64,000 nt of DNA from positions 4,526,001-4,590,000 of the forward strand of contig NC_017030.1 of assembly GCF_000255295.1 (NCBI RefSeq). Reading direction: 5' to 3'. The notes below the pieces were generated by a model. That model saw nothing but the letters and a program-made list of their open reading frames with translations, ran no database searches and was not told the DNA's origin. Within the stretch, counting starts at the first letter, position 1. Every line of letters begins with the position of its first letter. Origin of the DNA: Corallococcus coralloides DSM 2259. GTDB lineage: Bacteria; Myxococcota; Myxococcia; Myxococcales; Myxococcaceae. A program made the position numbers and the translations under genes. Positions 34,323-42,011 of the stretch are shown here, one piece after another.

Positions 34323-35612
34323 GTGTCCGCCTTCTCCGCCGCCCACCTCGCCACCCTGGGGCTGTTGCTCGCTGCGCCCCAGGCCCGCGCCCAGGCGACC
34401 GAGCCCGAAAAGTCTCCGGAGCCCCCCAGCGTCCAGGTCTCCGAGGAGGGCTACATCCTCTCCTCCGCCGACAAGGCCTTCGTGCTGAAGATCCGCGGCC
34501 AGCTCCAGGGGGACGGCCGCTTCTACGTGGCGGACTCGGACCGGAGCGCCAACAACACGTTCCTCATCCGCCGCCTGCGCCCCTTCCTGGACGGGACGCT
34601 GTTCGGCTTCGTGGACTTCCGGCTCATGCCGGACTTCGGCGTCAATCAGCCGCTCATCCAGGACGCGTACATCGACCTGCGCCCCGTCGAGTGGCTCCGC
34701 CTGCGCGCCGGCCGCTTCAAGACGCCCTTCGGGCTGGAGTTGCTCCAGGCCAACACGGACGTCCCCTTCATTGAACGCTCGCTCACCTTCGGCCTGGTCC
34801 CCATCCGCGACGCGGGCCTGCAACTGCACGGCGACATCGCCGGGGGGCGCCTCAGCTATGCGTTCGCGGTGGTCAACGGCGATCCCGACGGCGCCAGCCT
34901 CGACGTCAACACGGATGACAGCTTCGACCTGGTGGCCCGCGTCTTCGCCCAGCCCTTCAAGGGCGATACGAACTCCGCGCTCCAGGGCCTGGGCCTGGGC
35001 TTCGCCGTCACCCGGGGCCTCCAGTTCGGCACGCCGTCCACCAACACCTCCACGACCGCCCTGGGGCCGCAGCGCAGCACCGGCCAGGAGATCATCTTCA
35101 GCTTCCTGAACAACGGGACCACCGGACCGACCGCCGTCGCGGACGGCGAGCACGTGCGCCTGTCGCCCCAGGGCTACTTCTACTGGGGCCCGGTGGGGCT
35201 CCTCGCGGAGTACGTCCTGTCGTCACAAGAGGTGAGCATCGGTGACCAGCGCGCGCGCCTGCGCAACCACGCGTGGCAGGCGTACGCGTCGTATGTGCTG
35301 GGCGGGGACGCGTCCTTCACGGGCCCCAAGCCCCACCGTCCCTTCGACCCCAAGACGGGCAAGGGCGGCGCGCTGGAGCTCTCCGTGCGCTACCACGGCC
35401 TGGACATGGACGACGACGCATTCCCCGTGTTCGCGGACCCCACGCGCTCCGTGAGCCAGGCCCAGGGCTTCGGCGTCGCGACCCTCTTCGCCTTCAACCG
35501 GCGCGTGCGCGTCGCGCTGAACTACCACCACACCAAGTACGTGGGCGGAGCACTGGAAGGCGACCGGGAAGCGGAGAACGTCGTGATGTCCCGGTTTCAA
35601 GTCGCGTTCTGA
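34323..35612 (+). CDS. Porin O/P-type outer-membrane channel
   Basis: 429 residues from GTG 34323, with GAAAGG six bases upstream; the alternative GTG at 34278 adds residues before the signal peptide. The signal SAFSAAHLATLGLLLAAPQARA ends at ARAQ-A. The mature chain shows KIRGQLQGDGRFYVAD, RRLRPFLDGTLFGFVDFRLMPDFG, DAYIDLRPVEWLRLRAGRFKTPFGLE and a C-terminal RFQVAF ending in Phe. These features match phosphate-selective OprO/OprP-type beta-barrels. The selectivity is not readable; other anions are possible. It stands alone between the divergent restriction genes and a monooxygenase. Confidence 0.88.
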   Translation: MSAFSAAHLATLGLLLAAPQARAQATEPEKSPEPPSVQVSEEGYILSSADKAFVLKIRGQLQGDGRFYVADSDRSANNTFLIRRLRPFLDGTLFGFVDFRLMPDFGVNQPLIQDAYIDLRPVEWLRLRAGRFKTPFGLELLQANTDVPFIERSLTFGLVPIRDAGLQLHGDIAGGRLSYAFAVVNGDPDGASLDVNTDDSFDLVARVFAQPFKGDTNSALQGLGLGFAVTRGLQFGTPSTNTSTTALGPQRSTGQEIIFSFLNNGTTGPTAVADGEHVRLSPQGYFYWGPVGLLAEYVLSSQEVSIGDQRARLRNHAWQAYASYVLGGDASFTGPKPHRPFDPKTGKGGALELSVRYHGLDMDDDAFPVFADPTRSVSQAQGFGVATLFAFNRRVRVALNYHHTKYVGGALEGDREAENVVMSRFQVAF

Positions 35613-35672
35613 GGTCCTCTTGGATTCCAGGACAGCGCCATCGGAGAGGGGAGTCCGCTAGAAGCGGCCCCC

Positions 35673-36863
35673 ATGAAGCCTCCTCGTATCGTCATCGTGG
35701 GCGGTGGCCCCGCCGGCATGGTCCTCGCGTATCAGCTCGTCACGAACGGCGTTCCGGTCCGCGTCCTGGAGCGCCACCCGGACTTCGAGCGTGAGTTCCG
35801 TGGGGAGCTCCTGCAAGCGCCGGTCGTCGAAGCGTTGGAGCGGGCAGGGCTCTTCGCCGCGCTGCTGGAGCGGGGACAGGCCCTGCCGGACATCGAGCGG
35901 GTCATGTACGTGGGCAAGCGCCGCACGGTCCGTGTGCCGGGTCCCCGGGAGAAGGGGGCCGTGGTGTCGCAGCCCGGGATGCTCGCGCTGCTCCATGAGC
36001 AGTGCCTGCGCCATCCCCACTACCGCCTGGACTTCGGCGCCACGGTGCTCGACGCCGTGCAGGAAGAGGGGCGCGTGGTCGCGCTGAGGACCCGCCGCGA
36101 CGGCGTGGAGGAACGCGTCGACGGAGACCTCTTCATCGTGTGCAACGGGCGCAACAGCCACCTGCGCAAGTCCTGCGGTCTGGAGACCGAGCAGTTCGAG
36201 ACGACGGCCGACGCGCTCTGGCTGCGCTTCGATCTCTCCGACGCGCCGGAGACCCTGCCCACGTCGCTCCAGGTCCACATGTTCGGCAAGGGGCGGGTGG
36301 TCGTCTTCCAGCCCTCCACGCGTCACCGGCTGCACGTCGCCTACAGCGAGCCGGGGGACCTCAACCGGCTGCGCAAGGACCTCCCGGAGCTGCGCCGGAG
36401 GCTGCTACCCACGGTGCCAGAGGCGCTCCAGCCCCACGTGGCGCGCAAGCTCGACGAGGAGACAGAGTGGCAGGTGTTGCGAATCCTCGTGGACCGCGTG
36501 ACGCGCTGGCATGCACCCGGGGTCCTCTTCCTGGGCGACGCGGCGCACACCATGTCACCGTCGGGAGGGCAGGGCTTGAACCTGGCAATCAAAGACACGT
36601 TCGTGGCAGCCAACCACCTGCTGGACGCCCTTCGCGAGGACCGGCCGCTGGACGCCGCGGTCTTCCAGCGGATCCAGGACGAGCGCCAGCCCGAGGTGGA
36701 CCGGGTGCAGGCAGGACAGACGCGAGCAGGGCAGATGGTGCTCAAGCCACTGGGCGTGCTGCACCTGATGTTCACCCTCCTGGGCGCGGTGATGGCCCTC
36801 GCGGGAAAGAAGATGCAGGGAGCAGCGGAGCCTGCCATCGAGCCGCGCTACTTCATTGCGTAG
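35673..36863 (+). CDS. FAD-dependent aromatic/ubiquinone-type monooxygenase
   Basis: 396 residues of the PHBH/UbiH group A flavoprotein fold. The N-terminal Rossmann motif is IVIVGGGPAGMVLAYQLV, the second FAD motif is GDAAHTMSPSGGQGLNLAIKD, and DGDLFIVCNGRNS is the conserved DG-type strand. Members hydroxylate aromatic or polyprenylated substrates using NAD(P)H and O2. The C-terminus has a hydrophobic stretch (LGVLHLMFTLLGAVMALAG) that could associate with the membrane. No pathway partners are nearby, so the substrate is unknown. Confidence 0.85.
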   Translation: MKPPRIVIVGGGPAGMVLAYQLVTNGVPVRVLERHPDFEREFRGELLQAPVVEALERAGLFAALLERGQALPDIERVMYVGKRRTVRVPGPREKGAVVSQPGMLALLHEQCLRHPHYRLDFGATVLDAVQEEGRVVALRTRRDGVEERVDGDLFIVCNGRNSHLRKSCGLETEQFETTADALWLRFDLSDAPETLPTSLQVHMFGKGRVVVFQPSTRHRLHVAYSEPGDLNRLRKDLPELRRRLLPTVPEALQPHVARKLDEETEWQVLRILVDRVTRWHAPGVLFLGDAAHTMSPSGGQGLNLAIKDTFVAANHLLDALREDRPLDAAVFQRIQDERQPEVDRVQAGQTRAGQMVLKPLGVLHLMFTLLGAVMALAGKKMQGAAEPAIEPRYFIA

Positions 36864-36918
36864 TAGGCTTTCAGCGTTTCAAGAAGCAATGCCACTCCAT
36901 GAAGAGGAGCGTGACGCC

Positions 36919-37215
36919 ATGCGGTCTCAACTGAAGAAGTCCGCGCTGTGGTCCTTGCTGTCCTCCGCTCTGCTGTTGGCTGCCTGTGGTGGGGCTCCCG
37001 AATCAGGCCCTGCGACGGCGGAGACGCCCGTGGGCACCTCCGAAGCGGCGGTGTGCTCCGACGGGAGCTGTACGTGCATCGCGCCGGATTGCGACGCCCT
37101 GAACTGGACGAACTGCGGGAATGGTGGCGGCACGACGACGTGCTCCTGGTCCGACGGCAGCACCTGCCGGACCGCCACGTGCAGCTGCTCGAACAGGAGA
37201 TGGATCTGCCCTTGA
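36919..37215 (+). CDS. Small Cys-rich lipoprotein
   Basis: 98 residues. MRSQLKKSALWSLLSSALLLAAC is a lipoprotein signal, with Cys23 as the modified residue. GAGGAG lies ten bases before ATG 36919; an in-frame ATG at 36889 would lengthen the N-terminus without benefit. The mature ~75 residues contain about ten Cys, in patterns such as CSDGSCTC, CRTATCSC, CGNGGG and WICP, consistent with a disulfide-rich surface domain. Family unknown to me. Confidence 0.75.
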   Translation: MRSQLKKSALWSLLSSALLLAACGGAPESGPATAETPVGTSEAAVCSDGSCTCIAPDCDALNWTNCGNGGGTTTCSWSDGSTCRTATCSCSNRRWICP

Positions 37216-37225
37216 GGGGAGTGAT

Positions 37226-37257
37226 TGCACTTCGCGTCTGGTAGGACGCGAAGTGCA
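37226..37257. terminator. Bidirectional terminator hairpin
   Basis: Perfect 13-bp arms TGCACTTCGCGTC/GACGCGAAGTGCA around the six-base loop TGGTAG, between the convergent ends of the Cys-rich lipoprotein (37215) and the hydrolase (37274). The symmetric position fits termination in both directions. Confidence 0.8.
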
Positions 37258-37273
37258 CGCCGCTTTCGTGTGC

Positions 37274-38392
37274 TCAGCGGCAGAAGACGAGCTCGGGGTA
37301 CCACGGCGAGGGTGTGGCCAGCAGTGGCTGCGGCCAGCCGCGCAGGTGCTGGTCGAAGAACGCGTTGACGTAGGCCCGGGTGATGGCCTGGGTGCGCTCC
37401 GCGGTGGTGCTCGCGCCGATGTCGAGGCCGAGCTGTTCCGCGAACAGCCCGATGTCGGTGAACGACGCGTGCACCGTGCCCGCCACCTCGAGCCAGCGCT
37501 TCCACCCGGTCATCTGCTGCCAGTCCCGTTCCCAGGTCGTGTTCACGCCAGGCTGGCACGGAATGGGCGTGAGCTGGTGGCTCAGGAACATGAACGGCCG
37601 GGACAGCCCGGGGGCGAGGAGCGGGATGTCCGTGTCGCCGTCGAGGTCCATTCCGGCCCGGAGGCGGGTGTCGTTGACCATGGAGGGAAGGGTGCTCGCG
37701 CCACCCACGGAGTGGCCGGCCATCCCGATGCGGGACGGGTCGATCAGGGATGCGCCGAGCCACTTCGCGTGAGGCCAGGTCAGCGCGTCCAGCACGAACG
37801 ACACGTCGGCGGCCCGGCCCTGCTCCAGCTTCTGCCAGAACGCCAGGTCGTGCGGGATGTCACACGAGGCACACCCGGTGACGCGCCCGTCGGGGAAACT
37901 GGTGCCGACGCTCTCATGGGTGTGGTCGACCACCGCCACGACGTAGCCGTGGCTCGCCAGGTCTTCGGCCAGTGAGCTGAGCGTGGCACGGGGCTTTCTG
38001 TAGCCCGGCGAAAGCACGACCAGTGGCAGGCTGCGCGGGCGACCCGCTGGCCACGCGTTGCGGACGGAGTGGGTCCGCGTCGTGCTCAGCAGGTCGGGTG
38101 GCACGTCGGGGATGCCGCTATCCGCAAGGAGTGCCGCCGACTCGGCCGGGGTCATGTACTGAGCCTTCGGACCGTGCGCCCAGATCGCCGGGTAGAAGAG
38201 GGAGACCATCAACTCCCGGGAGTTCACAGACGGCACCCATGGGTCGGGGCGCGAGGTGTCCTTCAGATACAGGGAGGTGGTGCCGACCGGCTGGCGGCCG
38301 GTGGGTTCGGGGAGGGAGGGCACCGTGTCCGCTGTGGCGGGCGATGCGGACAGGGCCAGGGTCAGTGCGAGTGCGACGGTGAGGCCACGCAT
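37274..38392 (-). CDS. Secreted PAF-acetylhydrolase-like alpha/beta hydrolase
   Basis: 372 residues. MRGLTVALALTLALSASPATA is a signal peptide; AAGGAG precedes ATG 38392, so the longer upstream frame is not coding. The nucleophile elbow is GMAGHSVGGAST and the catalytic His is likely in EVAGTVHASFTDIGLF, a spacing typical of plasma-type platelet-activating-factor acetylhydrolases. LPLVVLSPGYRKPRATLSSLAEDLASHGYVV is the early oxyanion-strand region. It would cleave short-chain ester or acetyl groups of phospholipids or polyesters outside the cytoplasm. Substrate is inferred from family. Confidence 0.87.
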   Translation of the reverse strand: MRGLTVALALTLALSASPATADTVPSLPEPTGRQPVGTTSLYLKDTSRPDPWVPSVNSRELMVSLFYPAIWAHGPKAQYMTPAESAALLADSGIPDVPPDLLSTTRTHSVRNAWPAGRPRSLPLVVLSPGYRKPRATLSSLAEDLASHGYVVAVVDHTHESVGTSFPDGRVTGCASCDIPHDLAFWQKLEQGRAADVSFVLDALTWPHAKWLGASLIDPSRIGMAGHSVGGASTLPSMVNDTRLRAGMDLDGDTDIPLLAPGLSRPFMFLSHQLTPIPCQPGVNTTWERDWQQMTGWKRWLEVAGTVHASFTDIGLFAEQLGLDIGASTTAERTQAITRAYVNAFFDQHLRGWPQPLLATPSPWYPELVFCR

Positions 38393-38530
38393 GGGTGTCA
38401 GCTCCTTCAGGAGGATGTGACACCTACCGGCCCAGGTGCTGGTGCGACAAAGACAGGCATCCGTGCGTGGAACACGGCTCGTGCCTCGAACTGTCACCCG
38501 TTTTTGGCGATGAAGGGGCACCGCTTCCGG

Positions 38531-39001
38531 TCAGGCTTCCTCGTCGGGGAGGAGCGTCCGGAGCAGTTCGTCGTCAGGACCGAGCGGACGCCAGCCAGCA
38601 GGGGGCGGATTGGCGAGGAGCGACGTCCTGCATTGGCGTGCGCGCTCTTTATGAGTGTCTGGGGTATAGGCAATCCAGGGGCCAAGTGCCTTGGCAACCT
38701 TGAAGCGGTTGTCGTCATCCAACACGGCCGGCCAACCCTCAGGGATGCTTCCCCACAACTCGCGCACAAGTTGGCCACGCACCAATCGGGTCACTTGCTT
38801 GCTTCGCACCGCTTCAACTACCAATCCATCGTACACCTGAATTCCGGCAACGTCGTCAGGACCCAGCTCCTCGGCCAGTGCCACCAATGATGCGGTGGGT
38901 CGGGCCTCGGCAAAAGCCGTGAGTGAATCGTAGCCCCGCTCGCGGACGCGCTCATACAAGCGGGCCTTCCAGTTCTCCCGCCATGAACGTCCGTCGATCA
39001 T
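38531..39001 (-). CDS. Putative immunity protein (SitI-like)
   Basis: 156 residues, no signal peptide, acidic and helical. It starts by ATGA overlap with the toxin gene and is the last gene of the cassette. Segments such as RENWKARLYERVRERGYDSLTAFAEARP, LVALAEELGPDDVAGIQVY and ELWGSIPEGWPAVLDDDNRFKVAKALG are not from a family I know. The position directly after a lipoprotein toxin, size and cytoplasmic location all fit a cognate immunity protein. This is inference from context only. Confidence 0.65.
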   Translation of the reverse strand: MIDGRSWRENWKARLYERVRERGYDSLTAFAEARPTASLVALAEELGPDDVAGIQVYDGLVVEAVRSKQVTRLVRGQLVRELWGSIPEGWPAVLDDDNRFKVAKALGPWIAYTPDTHKERARQCRTSLLANPPPAGWRPLGPDDELLRTLLPDEEA

Positions 39002-40518
39002 CGGCTCCTCCCTTTCGTGAACGTGATTGGGACTCTGTAGACCTTCATACGCTCCACGACGATGTCCAGGACCTGATTCCGCGTCAACCTCCGACCTGTC
39101 GTGATCTCAGCTTCGTGCAGAGCCTCCATGATCAGCCGATTCCACTCGCCGGGCCATGTACGCCCCAGCTTCCAGTTCCCCCCACCGTGAATGGCCTCGT
39201 GGTGGGCCTGCTCCAATCGGACGCAGAAGTTGTCGATGTCCATGTCGCCCTTGAAGCCTCGCTGCTCGAACCACTCGCGGTGTTCCTGCGGCATCACGTG
39301 GTGTTTCGGAGCGTCCGACATGCCCGCTCCCGCTCTGCCCGTCACCTGCATGCTGCGCACCTCGGGGCTGTCCCCCAGCGCTTCGCGCACGCCCTTGGGC
39401 AAGTCCTGGTGAGCCTGGGCCATCGTGACCTGTCCGCCCTGAATGAGGACGGCCGCGCCGACGGCAGGAACGGAGATGACGCCCGCCTGCACGAGCCTTC
39501 GCATCATCTCCACCCACTCGGCTGAGACGACAATCTGCGAGCCCGCCATCACTCCACCCGAACTCATTACGATGCCCATGCCGAGCGCCGCAGGGGCCGA
39601 AGGCGGCACGCGTGGCAGGGCCAGCTTCATCGTGGAGATCATCGTGACCATCTCCACCGCCTGCATCGCCGCGATGACCTGCCCGCCAAGCTTCAGGGTC
39701 TCGCGGGTCTCCCGCTGGAGCGTGTCGAATTCACGCGTCAGCTTCCCCATCAGCTCGGGCATCGCGGTGGTTGCTGCCTCCACCCGCTCCGGGTCCAGTG
39801 AGGCGAGGTCCGTCAGCGTGGGCTCCATCAACCCCTGCACGCGATGAAGGTCCACGAAGAGCTTCTCAGCGCTGCACATGGGGCAGTGACGAAGCACGGC
39901 GTCCGCGAGGTGCAGGAAGTCCACCCAGGTGGCCAAGAGGAGCGTCCCGAACTGCGCCGCTTGGAGCTTCGGCCCCGTCATGCGCAGCAGGCCCAGCTCC
40001 ATGTCCGTGTCGCCAACTTCCGAGGCCACTTCCGTCAACGCGGTGGCGCTCCCAAGCGCGCCATGAAGCCACGTCACCTGCTTGGAGCCCTGGTCGAGGT
40101 AGCGCGTGAAGACGCCAGTGAGACTCCAGCCCCAGGGGTCCGGAGGACGGGCCGCCAGCTTGCTGAACGCGGCCTCGACGCGGGTCAGGGAGCCCTTCAC
40201 GTCTTTCGTCGCGTCGAGGACTGCCTGCCGCGTCAATGCATTGCTCCGGCCCCCGCCCCCGACAGCGCCGCCTCCCACGGCGGTCACGTCGTCACGCGGC
40301 TGCTGGCGGCGCAGGAGCCGTTGCTCGGGCCCAGCAAGAGCGCGCGGGAGGAAGTTCTGGGCGCGCGGGGGCTCGTCGTTCGGAGCCTCCACCCAAGCGG
40401 GCGAGGAGGCTTCACGCGGTGCGTAGCTCAAGCTTCGGCCACGCCCAGGCGCTTGCGACACGGAGGCGCATCCCGTGGCCATCAGCACCAGGGCCAGCAC
40501 CAGGGCATCAGCGCGCAT
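38998..40518 (-). CDS. SitA-like lipoprotein toxin (DUF2380-type C-terminus)
   Basis: 506 residues. MRADALVLALVLMATGC is a lipoprotein signal (Cys17). A long Ala- and Met-rich helical middle with hydrophobic segments (APAALGMGIVMSSGGVMAG, AGVISVPAVGAAVLIQGG) is followed by a C-terminal ~100 residues with PKHHVMPQEHREWFEQRG, RLEQAHHEAIHGGGNWKLG and PGEWNRLIMEALHEAE. The HH...H...H spacing is that of the DUF2380 (Myxococcus paralogous lipoprotein) group, predicted HNH-like nuclease toxins. Sit cassettes deliver such lipoproteins by outer-membrane exchange; this assignment rests on architecture and gene order. It overlaps neighbours at both ends. Confidence 0.78.
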   Translation of the reverse strand: MRADALVLALVLMATGCASVSQAPGRGRSLSYAPREASSPAWVEAPNDEPPRAQNFLPRALAGPEQRLLRRQQPRDDVTAVGGGAVGGGGRSNALTRQAVLDATKDVKGSLTRVEAAFSKLAARPPDPWGWSLTGVFTRYLDQGSKQVTWLHGALGSATALTEVASEVGDTDMELGLLRMTGPKLQAAQFGTLLLATWVDFLHLADAVLRHCPMCSAEKLFVDLHRVQGLMEPTLTDLASLDPERVEAATTAMPELMGKLTREFDTLQRETRETLKLGGQVIAAMQAVEMVTMISTMKLALPRVPPSAPAALGMGIVMSSGGVMAGSQIVVSAEWVEMMRRLVQAGVISVPAVGAAVLIQGGQVTMAQAHQDLPKGVREALGDSPEVRSMQVTGRAGAGMSDAPKHHVMPQEHREWFEQRGFKGDMDIDNFCVRLEQAHHEAIHGGGNWKLGRTWPGEWNRLIMEALHEAEITTGRRLTRNQVLDIVVERMKVYRVPITFTKGRSR

Positions 40519-41848
40519 TGTCCATCCCCAAGCCCACCGAGGCGAAGGCCCCCGGCCGTAGCGTCGCCTCCGGCGTAGGGAAGAGCAGCGTGCCTCCCGT
40601 CCCCATCGCGTAGAGCTTCCCGCCCAGCAATCGCCAGCGCGCTTCCGCCGCGCCCAGGTAGCGCGCTCCAGGTTGGCCCAAGCCCACGCCCAGGCCCTTC
40701 AAGGTGACTTCCAAGAAGCGGTCAAAGAGCTGCACCGCCACGCGCCCGTCCACGTCGAAGCGGCCCCAGTTGAAGGCCTCCACCCCCAGCGACAGCTTCA
40801 GGTGCTTGGAGAGGCCGCCGTAGCGGACCGCGTCCCAGCCCACCTCCGCCTCCCCATGGACCGAGTACCCATCCGGGAAGGGGGCCTCCGCCAGTGGTAC
40901 TCCCTCCGGCCCCGCCGCTTTGAAGCGCGCCAACTCGTAGTCCGGGCCGAAGTATCCCTGTCGGAAGCCGCCATGCTGCCTGCGCACCTCCAGTCGCAGC
41001 CGCATGTCCAGCGTGGGTGTCACCGCATCCGCGCCCGCGCCCACCACCGCCCCCCATGCGCCGCCCGAGCCGGGCCGTCCGCCCCAACCGGCAAGCAGGT
41101 GGGCCTCGAAGCCCGGCCGCACCACCACCACGGCGGTTCCGTCCAGGTGCGCCAGCGTCACGGGAGGCGCGCGACCTCCGGCCTTCCCCCAGTCATGCAC
41201 AGCAGAGAAGGCCAGCGTGTAGCGGCCCTGCGCGCGGGGCTGGCCGAAGAGGACGTGCTCCAGGTCCAGCGCGACTTCCGCCCCCATGAGGCGCGCGCCC
41301 AGGACGTCCGAGGCGAACGCCTGCGTATAGAGGGGCCCCAGCGTGCCCGTGAGGAAGCCGCCCGCCGGGTGGTAGTCGGGATTGCTTCGGTTGGAGTAGC
41401 GCCGCACGAGGTGCGCGGACAGCAGGCTGTAGGACTCCAGCGCGCCGAACCAGACACCCACGGGCGCCGCGTCCGAGCCCAGCTTGAGGCCGCGCACCAC
41501 CTGCCCGAAGTCCGAGAGGCTGTCCCAGTCCTCGCGTCGCACGAAGCCCTCGGTCCCTCCACCACCCCAGAGACGCAACCGCACGGGCGTGCCCAGGTTG
41601 AGGCCGAACTCCGCGCCTCCGTCGAGAATGAGGGTCGGCTCCACCTGGAGGAAGCCCTCGTCCGTGCCCATCCCTGCGCGCGGCAGGAAGGACAACGTCG
41701 TCGCCTCCACGCGCAGCAGGTTGCGCCAGGCCTCGTCCAGGGGGCGCCGTTCCTCCTCCTCGGGCGGCACCTCCGGGACGTCCTCGGCCCATGCGGCCAC
41801 CGGAAACAGCAGCCACAGCCAGACAGCCCCACTGCGCGTCATTCGCAT
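40508..41848 (-). CDS. Outer-membrane beta-barrel-like protein upstream of toxin
   Basis: 446 residues. MRMTRSGAVWLWLLFPVAAWAED is a cleavable signal peptide. The mature chain has alternating amphipathic strands with many Gly, Leu and aromatic residues (VRLRLWGGGGTEGF, YTLAFSAVHDWG, DMRLRLEVRRQHGGFRQGYF, LKLSLGVEAFNWGRFD), typical of a large beta-barrel. It overlaps the toxin gene by 11 bp, so it is co-translated. In Sit cassettes the first gene (sitB) aids delivery, but those are lipoproteins as far as I recall, so this barrel is only a positional analogue. Confidence 0.7.
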   Translation of the reverse strand: MRMTRSGAVWLWLLFPVAAWAEDVPEVPPEEEERRPLDEAWRNLLRVEATTLSFLPRAGMGTDEGFLQVEPTLILDGGAEFGLNLGTPVRLRLWGGGGTEGFVRREDWDSLSDFGQVVRGLKLGSDAAPVGVWFGALESYSLLSAHLVRRYSNRSNPDYHPAGGFLTGTLGPLYTQAFASDVLGARLMGAEVALDLEHVLFGQPRAQGRYTLAFSAVHDWGKAGGRAPPVTLAHLDGTAVVVVRPGFEAHLLAGWGGRPGSGGAWGAVVGAGADAVTPTLDMRLRLEVRRQHGGFRQGYFGPDYELARFKAAGPEGVPLAEAPFPDGYSVHGEAEVGWDAVRYGGLSKHLKLSLGVEAFNWGRFDVDGRVAVQLFDRFLEVTLKGLGVGLGQPGARYLGAAEARWRLLGGKLYAMGTGGTLLFPTPEATLRPGAFASVGLGMDNAR

Positions 41849-41965
41849 CCACGCCCCCTGGGAGTGACACCTCCGAGGAGAGCAAAGGACACACGTCTGA
41901 CATTCAGCCCGGCACCCGCAGGCCCCGCGCTGCTACCCAGGGGGGAAGGTCGGCTGCGTCGAGCC

Positions 41966-41993
41966 GGCGGAGGAGTACGGGACTTGAACCCAT
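41966..41993 (-). tRNA. 3'-end fragment of a tRNA (possible attachment-site scar)
   Basis: On the minus strand the sequence reads ATGGG-TTCAAGT-CCCGT-ACTCCTCC-G-CC: a complete T-arm (stem ATGGG/CCCGT, canonical TTCAAGT loop), an eight-base acceptor 3' strand, discriminator G and CC. The eight-base acceptor with G73 is the geometry of tRNA-Sec. With a seven-base acceptor (ACTCCTC) the discriminator would be C, which is rare. The 5' half is absent: upstream on that strand is the NtrC coding end. Such isolated 3' ends are typical of tRNA-targeted integrations. Confidence 0.5.
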
Positions 41994-42011
41994 ACCCCTC
42001 GCGCACTGCCG

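Noticed and set aside
36919-37215. Cys-rich small protein considered as a RiPP precursor
   Set aside because: It has a lipoprotein signal and lipobox, no leader motif and no modifying enzyme next to it.
38393-38530. Gap between hydrolase and immunity-like gene considered for a small gene
   Set aside because: No frame with a ribosome-binding site and sensible composition; it holds the hydrolase promoter region at most.
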